64,000 bases of DNA, taken from NCBI RefSeq assembly GCF_001570565.1, contig NZ_BBXE01000022.1:1-64000 (forward strand). Reading direction: 5' to 3'. The notes under the pieces were generated by a model. The model ran no database searches. It was given only the letters and a program-made list of their open reading frames with translations, and was not told the origin of the DNA. Position 1 is the first letter of the stretch. Each line of letters starts with the position of its first letter. This document shows, one piece after another, positions 58,687 through 64,000 of this stretch. Source of the DNA: Herbidospora yilanensis. GTDB lineage: Bacteria > Actinomycetota > Actinomycetes > Streptosporangiales > Streptosporangiaceae. Both the position numbers and the translations under genes were made by a program.

Positions 58687-59820
58687 TCAGCCCAGGATCC
58701 TGCGCAGACGGTCTCTGGCCGGGCCGCGCAGCCGCGACAACCAGCGGGTGAGCACCGTCTCGCCGAAGCCCTGGACCAGCACCTTCTCCTCATGGGGGGT
58801 CAGATCGCCCTCCAGGCGTTCCGCCACCGCCGGGAGCAGGTCGTCGGCGAACGGGGCCGCCGTGCGGAGCACCAGGTCGCGGCTGACGTTCTGCTCGACC
58901 CAGTCGGGCGGGGCGTTCACGAAACCGCCCAGCGGGCCGGCGATCATCCGCCGCAGCGCCGGGACACAACGCGGGTCGCCCTGCTTCACCAGCACGCACA
59001 TCGCGATCTCGCCCAGGTCGGGGTCGTCGGCGAGTTCGGCCACCCGGTCGAGGTAGCCCGGTTCGTCGATCCAGGCCACGATGTTCCGCAGCGCCGCCTG
59101 CCGCACGCTGAAGTCGGGGTGGTCGGTCAGCGCGAGAACCAGCGGCCCCAGCGAGCGGCCGTGGTCGCTCTGCGCGGCCAGGCCGGCCGCCTCCCAGCAG
59201 CAGGCCGCCGGCGGGCGCTTGCGGCTGAGCAGGATGGTCAGCAGGCGGCCCAGCGCGTCGGGGCGGCAGCGCAGCCGCTCGCACACCACGCCGGTCACCG
59301 TGTCCCATTCGGGGTCCATCCAGGGCAGCCGCTCGGCGCAGTTCGCCACGCCGTCGTCGGCGCACAGGGCGAGCTGGGTGACCGACTCGCCGTCGGTCTC
59401 GCCGGCCCGGATCAGCAGCCCGAACGCCGCGCCGAAGCGCAGTTCCGGCTGCTCGGAGCGCAGATATCCCCGTACGAAGGGGACCTGGGCGGGGTGCCGC
59501 GACAACGCGACCAGGGTCGCCATGCCGGCGGCCATGTCGGGCTCGACCTCCATGTGGCCGCGCAACAACGGGCCGAGGGCGGGGTCGGGGGCGTACGAGA
59601 GCACGAAGGCCACCACCCGCCGCAGGCCGGGCGACGGGTGGTCGAGCAGGTCGACCAGCCGGGGCACGTCGCACGTCACGGCGGCCAGCCGCGCCGACCA
59701 GGCCCCGGAGGGGGAGGCGTCGACCTCGTCGGCGAGCCAGCGCAGGCCGGCCGCGCTCGCGGTGCCAGGTTCGTCGCCCGAGGTGCCGAAGTCACGGACG
59801 ACGTCGTCGGCGGAGAACAC
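58687..59820 (-). CDS. HEAT-repeat protein
   Basis: 377 aa, all-helical, with repeated pairs of helices such as HPSPGLRRVVAFVLSYAPDPAL, QPELRFGAAFGLLIRAG, HPDFSVRQAALRNIVAWIDEPG and DPDLGEIAMCVLVKQGDPRCVPALRRMI, typical of HEAT or PBS-lyase-like repeats used for protein contacts. No catalytic motif. GTG start at 59820; the Nudix gene lies immediately upstream on the same strand, ending 1 bp before. Function unknown. Confidence 0.85.
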   Translation of the reverse strand: MFSADDVVRDFGTSGDEPGTASAAGLRWLADEVDASPSGAWSARLAAVTCDVPRLVDLLDHPSPGLRRVVAFVLSYAPDPALGPLLRGHMEVEPDMAAGMATLVALSRHPAQVPFVRGYLRSEQPELRFGAAFGLLIRAGETDGESVTQLALCADDGVANCAERLPWMDPEWDTVTGVVCERLRCRPDALGRLLTILLSRKRPPAACCWEAAGLAAQSDHGRSLGPLVLALTDHPDFSVRQAALRNIVAWIDEPGYLDRVAELADDPDLGEIAMCVLVKQGDPRCVPALRRMIAGPLGGFVNAPPDWVEQNVSRDLVLRTAAPFADDLLPAVAERLEGDLTPHEEKVLVQGFGETVLTRWLSRLRGPARDRLRRILG

Positions 59821-59821
59821 G

Positions 59822-60310
59822 CTACGTCGCGGCGAAGTAGGCGGCCATGACCTGCGAGTGCAGGGGGAACGCCAGCTCTTGTGGCTCCTTCACGACCAGC
59901 CACTCGGAGGTCTCCGGAGTGGGAGTGAACACCGGGAGGTCCGTGCTCGACAGGGCGGGGCCCCGGCCGAAGACGAGAACCGTGCCGTCGGGGGCGCTGA
60001 GCACGTCGAACAGCGTCACGTCGGCGGCGGAGACCTCGATGCCGGTCTCCTCGAAGAGCTCACGCGCGGCGGCCTGCTGCCACGACTCGCCGATGTCGAC
60101 GAAGCCGCCCGGGAGGGCGAGCCGCCCGAGCCGGGGTTCGATCGCCCGCCGGACGACGAGCAGGCCCTCGTCGACCGGCAGCACCATGACGGCCACCGGC
60201 AGCGGGTTCTGGTAGGAGGTGTTGCCGCAGGCGGCGCAGAGGCGGGGCCAGGGCTGGTCGAGCGCGTAGGAGGCGCCGCAGAAGGTGCAGTGTGAGTTCC
60301 GGATCGCCAC
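59822..60310 (-). CDS. Nudix hydrolase with N-terminal zinc ribbon (NADH-pyrophosphatase-like)
   Basis: 162 aa. An N-terminal zinc ribbon (CTFCGASYALDQPWPRLCAACG) is followed by the full Nudix box G-X5-E-X7-REU-X-EE-X-GU in GGFVDIGESWQQAAARELFEETGI. Zinc ribbon plus Nudix resembles the NudC-type group, though shorter. Probably hydrolyses a nucleoside diphosphate derivative. GTG at 60310; divergent from the CadD-like gene. Confidence 0.88.
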   Translation of the reverse strand: MAIRNSHCTFCGASYALDQPWPRLCAACGNTSYQNPLPVAVMVLPVDEGLLVVRRAIEPRLGRLALPGGFVDIGESWQQAAARELFEETGIEVSAADVTLFDVLSAPDGTVLVFGRGPALSSTDLPVFTPTPETSEWLVVKEPQELAFPLHSQVMAAYFAAT

Positions 60311-60347
60311 GTGCTGAGCGTATCCGGAAAAGGTGCAGGATAGCCGG

Positions 60348-60890
60348 GTGAACGCGGGCACCGTCGGCCAGGCCATCGGCCTTTTCGCCATTACGAATGT
60401 GGATGATCTCGTACTGATCGCCCTCTTCTTTACCCAGACCACGGCACTGCGCATCGTTCTGGGGCAATACCTCGGATTCGCCGCGATCCTCGCGGTCTCC
60501 GTCGTGGTCTCCCTCGGCGCGGCGGCGCTGCCCGACGGGATGATCAGATGGCTCGGGTTGATCCCGCTCGCGCTGGGTCTCAAGGCCCTGTGGGAGCTCA
60601 GGAACAACGACGACTCCCCAGAAAAGGCCCCTACCGGCATCCTCGCCATCGCCGGCATCACCTTCGCCAACGGCGGCGACAACATCGGCGTGTACGTCCC
60701 TGTCTTCGCCACCCAGGGTGTCGTCGTCTACGTGGTCGTCTTCCTGGTCATGGTGGGCGTGCTCTGCCTGGCCGGCCGGTTCCTGGCCACCCGGCCCGTC
60801 GTCGCGAAGGCGCTGGCCCGGTGGGGGCACGTGCTCTTCCCGATCGTGCTCATCGGGATCGGGATCCTCATCCTCGTGGCGCATACATGA
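60348..60890 (+). CDS. CadD-type cadmium resistance transporter
   Basis: 180 aa with five to six transmembrane helices. Two repeated acidic motifs in the membrane, [14 protein letters not shown] and [15 protein letters not shown], are the hallmark of the CadD family (LysE superfamily). It may export Cd or another cation. GTG at 60348 follows AGGA by 8 nt. Its 3' end overlaps the convergent YnfA-like gene by 23 bp. Confidence 0.88.
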   Translation: MNAGTVGQAIGLFAITNVDDLVLIALFFTQTTALRIVLGQYLGFAAILAVSVVVSLGAAALPDGMIRWLGLIPLALGLKALWELRNNDDSPEKAPTGILAIAGITFANGGDNIGVYVPVFATQGVVVYVVVFLVMVGVLCLAGRFLATRPVVAKALARWGHVLFPIVLIGIGILILVAHT

Positions 60891-61200
60891 TGACCAGCAC
60901 CCCGAGCAGGCAGATCCCGGCCCCGATCAGGTCCCACCGGTCGGGCCGGAAGCCGTCGAAGACGATGCCCCACACCAGCGACCCGGCCACGAACACCCCG
61001 CCGTAGGCGGCCAGGATCCGGCCGAACTCGGCCGAGGGCTGGAGCGTCGCGACGAACCCGTAGACCCCCAGCGCGATCACTCCGGCCCCGGCCCAGACGA
61101 GCCCGCGGTCTTCCCGCACGCCCTGCCAGACCAGCCACGCGCCGCCGATCTCGGCCACGGCGGCGAGGGCGAACAGCACCAGGGAACGAACGATCGTCAC
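60868..61200 (-). CDS. YnfA family small membrane protein
   Basis: 110 aa with four transmembrane helices, the usual size of YnfA/UPF0060, related to small multidrug transporters. It matches at [49 protein letters not shown] and [18 protein letters not shown] at 61200 gives [10 protein letters not shown]; the ribosome-binding site is weak. It starts 14 bp after the formate dehydrogenase stop on the same strand. Confidence 0.92.
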   Translation of the reverse strand: MTIVRSLVLFALAAVAEIGGAWLVWQGVREDRGLVWAGAGVIALGVYGFVATLQPSAEFGRILAAYGGVFVAGSLVWGIVFDGFRPDRWDLIGAGICLLGVLVIMYAPRG

Positions 61201-61214
61201 CCCGGTGACTGTAG

Positions 61215-62375
61215 CTACTTCTTGGTCGAGTACGAGTGGGCGCCCACCCCCGCGAGATGCCCGCCCGCCATGATCAGGTACTCCTCGCGGATCGGGCGGC
61301 CCTCGAAGAAGCACTCCAGGATCTCCCGGGTGCCCGCCGCGTAGCGGGTCTGGGCCGTCAGGGAGGAGCCCGACATGTGCGGCGTCATCCCGTGGTGGGG
61401 CATGGTGCGCCACGGGTGGTCGGGCGGGGCCGGTTGCGGGTACCACACGTCGCCCGCGTAACCGGCGAGCCGGCCGCTCTGGAGGGCCCGCACGATCGCG
61501 TCACGGTCGGCGATCTGGCCCCGGGCGGTGTTGATCAGGTAGGCCCCCCGCTTCATGGTGGACAGCAGCTCCTCGCCGAACAGGCCCTCGGTCTCCGGGT
61601 GGAGCGGCGCGTTGATCGTGACGACGTCGCACACCGGGACCATGTCGGCGGCGCTCTCGTGCCAGGTCAGGTTCAGGCTCTCCTCGACCTCGCGCGGCAG
61701 CCGGTGACGGTCGGTGTAGTGGAGGTGGACGTCGAACGGCGCCAGCCGCTTCAGCACGGCCAGCCCGATGCGGCCCGCCGCGACGGTCCCGACGTGCATG
61801 CCTTCGAGGTCGTACGACCGCTTGACGACGTCGGCGATGTTCCAGCCGCCCTCCTTGACGACCTCCCACGCGGGCAGGTAGTCGCGGACCAGCGACAGGA
61901 TCATCATCACGACGTGTTCGGAGACGCTGATGCTGTTGGAGTAGGTGATCTCGGCGACCGTGACGCCCTTCTCCGCCGCCGCGTCGAGGTCGATGTGGTC
62001 GGAGCCGATGCCGGCGGTGATGATCAGTTTGAGGTTCCGGGCCTTCTCGAACCGCTCCGGCGTCATGTACGCCGGCCAGAACGGCTGCGAGATCACGATG
62101 TCGGCGTCCGGCAGCTCGCGGTCGAACACCGAGTCGACGCCGTCCTTGTCGGAGGTGATGACCAGCGTGTGGCCGTTGTCCTCCAGGAAGTTGCGCAGCC
62201 CCAGCTCCCCCGACACGCTGCCGAGCAGCACGCCCGGGGGGAAGTCGATGCCCGACGGGGTCGGCAGGGTCTGCCCGTCCGGATAGTGGGTCAACTGCGG
62301 CAACGCGTCGCGCGCGTACTCCTTCGGATAGCCGTCGGTCGGGTCGTCGTAGAGCACACACAGGACCTTGGCCAT
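61215..62375 (-). CDS. fdh: NAD-dependent formate dehydrogenase (metal-free, D-2-hydroxyacid dehydrogenase type)
   Basis: 386 aa. Oxidises formate to CO2 with NAD+. It matches Pseudomonas sp. 101 Fdh almost from end to end: [42 protein letters not shown], the Asn in [47 protein letters not shown] and the catalytic His in MTPHMSGSS. Positions of the oxidation-prone Cys145 and Cys255 of the Pseudomonas enzyme are Ser and Ala here. ATG at 62375 with GAGAGGCG upstream. A LysR gene and a palindromic site lie directly upstream. Confidence 0.96.
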   Translation of the reverse strand: MAKVLCVLYDDPTDGYPKEYARDALPQLTHYPDGQTLPTPSGIDFPPGVLLGSVSGELGLRNFLEDNGHTLVITSDKDGVDSVFDRELPDADIVISQPFWPAYMTPERFEKARNLKLIITAGIGSDHIDLDAAAEKGVTVAEITYSNSISVSEHVVMMILSLVRDYLPAWEVVKEGGWNIADVVKRSYDLEGMHVGTVAAGRIGLAVLKRLAPFDVHLHYTDRHRLPREVEESLNLTWHESAADMVPVCDVVTINAPLHPETEGLFGEELLSTMKRGAYLINTARGQIADRDAIVRALQSGRLAGYAGDVWYPQPAPPDHPWRTMPHHGMTPHMSGSSLTAQTRYAAGTREILECFFEGRPIREEYLIMAGGHLAGVGAHSYSTKK

Positions 62376-62454
62376 GGGTATCGCCTCTCGTCCGCCACGA
62401 TGGTGTCTAAGGCCAGCCTTCAAGAGGCCCCGTAGCAGGTCAAAGCGTATGTCG

Positions 62455-62481
62455 CTATCGCCGATAGGCGTCGCCTATCGG
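62455..62481. promoter_or_regulatory. Overlapping CTATCG/CGATAG palindromes upstream of fdh
   Basis: CTATCGCCGATAG (62455-62467) and CCGATAGGCG-T-CGCCTATCGG (62461-62481) overlap. The repeated ATAG/CTAT half-sites at fixed spacing resemble LysR-family binding sites. They lie 80-106 bp upstream of the fdh start and overlap the lysR stop codon. Confidence 0.6.
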
Positions 62482-63404
62482 CCCAGGTGACCCCGCAGGG
62501 TGGTGTCGAGGGCCGCGCGGAGATCGAGACCTCGGGCGACGTCGAGCAGCGCCCGGACCACCACCGGCTCCGGCGACCGCTCGGCGGTGACCAGGCCGAT
62601 CCGGGGTGAACGCGGCGGAGTCTCCATCGGGATGATCCGCATGCCGTCGGGCACGCCGATCATGTGCAGCCACGCGTGGGCGATCACGCTCGACCAGCGG
62701 TGGGTGGCGACGTGCGCGAACAGCGCCGACACGCTGTCGGTCTCGATCGCCGGGACCACCGCCGCCCCCGCGTCGTGGAACAGGCCGTCGAGGATGCGGC
62801 GGTTGCGCATCTCCTGGCCGAGCAGGCAGAGCGGCAGCGCCGCCACCTCGGTCCAGCGGACCCTCGGGCGGTCGGCCAGTTCGCCGTCGTCGGGGGTGAG
62901 CAGCAGGTAGCGCTCCTCGTAGAGCGGGATGGCCCGCTCGCCGTCCTCGCCGTCCTCGCCGTCGAGGTAGGTGAGCGCGGCGTCGATCTCGAAGTCGGTC
63001 AGCCGCCGGTGGATCTCCCGCGACGACAGGCTGCTCAGGGAGATGCGGGCGCGCGGGTGGCGTGCGCAGAAAGGGGTGGTGAGCAGGGACGCGGTCGCGA
63101 GCGCGGTGGGGATGGCGCCGAGCCGGAGCGTGCCAGAGACGCCGGCCCGCATCTGGTCGAGGTCGTCGCGCAGCCCGTCGAGGTCGGCGAGGATGCGGTG
63201 GGCCCACAGGAGCACCCGCTCGCCCTCTTCGGTCAGGCTGGTGAACCGGCGGCCCCTTCTGACCAGGGTGACGTCGAGGTCGGTCTCCAGGCGGCGGATG
63301 CCCGCCGACAACGAGGGCTGGGAGACGTGGCACGCCTCGGCGGCGCGGGCGAAGTGGCGCTCGCGGGCCAGCGCGACGAGATATTCCAGCTCGCGGAGCA
63401 GCAT
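62475..63404 (-). CDS. LysR family transcriptional regulator
   Basis: 309 aa. N-terminal HTH (LRELEYLVALARERHFARAAEACHVSQPSLSAGIRRLE) and a C-terminal substrate-binding domain beginning about residue 90 (LRLGAIPTALATASLLTTPF). A short Gly-Glu-Asp repeat (DGEDGEDGERA, about 148-158) is unusual. ATG start. Placed 99 bp upstream of fdh on the same strand, so a role in formate-responsive control of fdh is likely but inferred. Confidence 0.92.
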   Translation of the reverse strand: MLLRELEYLVALARERHFARAAEACHVSQPSLSAGIRRLETDLDVTLVRRGRRFTSLTEEGERVLLWAHRILADLDGLRDDLDQMRAGVSGTLRLGAIPTALATASLLTTPFCARHPRARISLSSLSSREIHRRLTDFEIDAALTYLDGEDGEDGERAIPLYEERYLLLTPDDGELADRPRVRWTEVAALPLCLLGQEMRNRRILDGLFHDAGAAVVPAIETDSVSALFAHVATHRWSSVIAHAWLHMIGVPDGMRIIPMETPPRSPRIGLVTAERSPEPVVVRALLDVARGLDLRAALDTTLRGHLGR

Positions 63405-63471
63405 GCCCCCAACCTAAGCCGCCAGGCCGACACGATCGTCGACCTGGCGGGCCGCCGTGCGGGAGTCGTTG

Positions 63472-64000
63472 TCAGAATCCCTGCGACAGGCGGTAGTAGG
63501 CCTGGTTCCAGCGCAGTTCCTTGGCGAACTGGCGGGTGGTGGTGTCCGCGTCGATCAGGAGGAGCTCCACGCCGAGCATGTCGGCGAAGTCGTGCAGTTC
63601 CTCCGCGCCGACCGCAGCCGACAACACCGTGTGGTGCGGCGCCCCGGCGGTCAGCCACGACTCCGAGGAGGTGCGCAGGTCGGGGCGGGGCTTCCAGACG
63701 GCGCGGGCGACCGGGAGGTTGGGCAGCGCCTCCAGCGGCTCGACCACGTCGATCTCGTTGGCGATCAGGCGGAAGCGCTCGCCCATGTCGGCCAGGCCGA
63801 TGACGACCGCCGGGCCGGGGGCCGCGTCGAAGACCAGGCGGACCGGGTCCTCCCTGCCGCCGATGCCGAGCGGGTGGATCTCGCACGACGGCTTCCCGGC
63901 GGCGATGCTCGGGCAGACCTCCAGCATGTGGGCGCCGAGGATGAGCTCCTCGTTCGGCGTCAGGTGGTAGGTGTAGTCCTCCATGAACGAGGTACCGCCC
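63472..64000 (-). CDS. araA: L-arabinose isomerase (C-terminal part, cut by window edge)
   Basis: The last 175 codons are present and the gene continues past 64000. The sequence [98 protein letters not shown] and RWNQAYYRL follows E. coli AraA closely, including metal-ligand histidines (HMLE, APHHTV). Converts L-arabinose to L-ribulose. The 66 bp between it and lysR hold no gene. Confidence 0.95.
   Translation of the reverse strand, partial: GGTSFMEDYTYHLTPNEELILGAHMLEVCPSIAAGKPSCEIHPLGIGGREDPVRLVFDAAPGPAVVIGLADMGERFRLIANEIDVVEPLEALPNLPVARAVWKPRPDLRTSSESWLTAGAPHHTVLSAAVGAEELHDFADMLGVELLLIDADTTTRQFAKELRWNQAYYRLSQGF

Overview
The window comes from a high-GC actinomycete, most likely a Streptosporangiales-type organism. 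The evidence is strong GC bias at third codon positions, frequent GTG starts with ATGA or GTGA gene overlaps, the actinobacterial neighbourhood clpC / mutY / disA / radA, and many actinomycete-type small proteins and regulators. No tRNA, rRNA, CRISPR array, insertion sequence or phage gene was seen. The family is inferred from gene content and was not confirmed by any search.

Layout. Positions 1-7,350 hold housekeeping genes: the end of clpC, an orphan EboE-like TIM-barrel protein, mutY, disA, radA and a methyltransferase. Positions 7,400-13,750 hold a sugar-phosphate-isomerase-like protein, a methyltransferase, a TetR regulator, an EtfD-like membrane Fe-S oxidoreductase and a two-gene glycosyltransferase unit. 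Positions 13,800-26,000 are mixed: a PIG-V/GPI-type mannosyltransferase, a gamma-carbonic-anhydrase-like protein, a DivIVA-type coiled-coil protein, a UTRA-domain GntR regulator, VanZ, kynureninase, a zinc-finger/HTH protein, a His-rich L,D-transpeptidase and a polysaccharide deacetylase lipoprotein.

Positions 26,105-52,340 form the notable region, an apparent oxalate/formate/glyoxylate utilisation island of about 26 kb. It carries a multi-subunit Mo-dependent NAD-linked formate dehydrogenase with a split, order-swapped catalytic subunit plus fdhD, and moeA for molybdenum cofactor. It also carries a PanE-family reductase (candidate oxalyl-CoA reductase), a ThDP enzyme (candidate oxalyl-CoA decarboxylase), frc (formyl-CoA:oxalate CoA-transferase) and a fused ADP-forming acyl-CoA synthetase. 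Transport is represented by an Nramp-like transporter operon with a TerC protein and by an OxlT-type MFS carrier. A FadR/FCD-type GntR regulator is present. The last unit is sucCD-hyi-glxR-gcl-aldehyde dehydrogenase. A common palindromic motif containing CATACGGTAT or a close variant lies 20-60 bp upstream of fdhA, panE/moeA, the ThDP enzyme and sucC, and over the start of the MFS gene. A weaker version precedes the regulator itself. The scheme I infer is: import of oxalate, activation to oxalyl-CoA, then either decarboxylation to formyl-CoA and formate (oxidised to CO2 for NADH) or reduction to glyoxylate, which Gcl and GlxR take to glycerate.

Positions 52,400-64,000 hold a DHFR-like reductase, two GT4 glycosyltransferases, an orphan LigD-type primase/polymerase, a carotenoid oxygenase divergent from a PadR regulator, a HEAT-repeat protein, a Nudix hydrolase, CadD-like and YnfA-like membrane proteins, a second metal-free NAD-formate dehydrogenase with a LysR regulator, and the 3' part of araA. 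Two copies of a structured dispersed repeat with compensatory stem changes (3686-3831 and 17416-17527) are the clearest unexplained non-coding signal.
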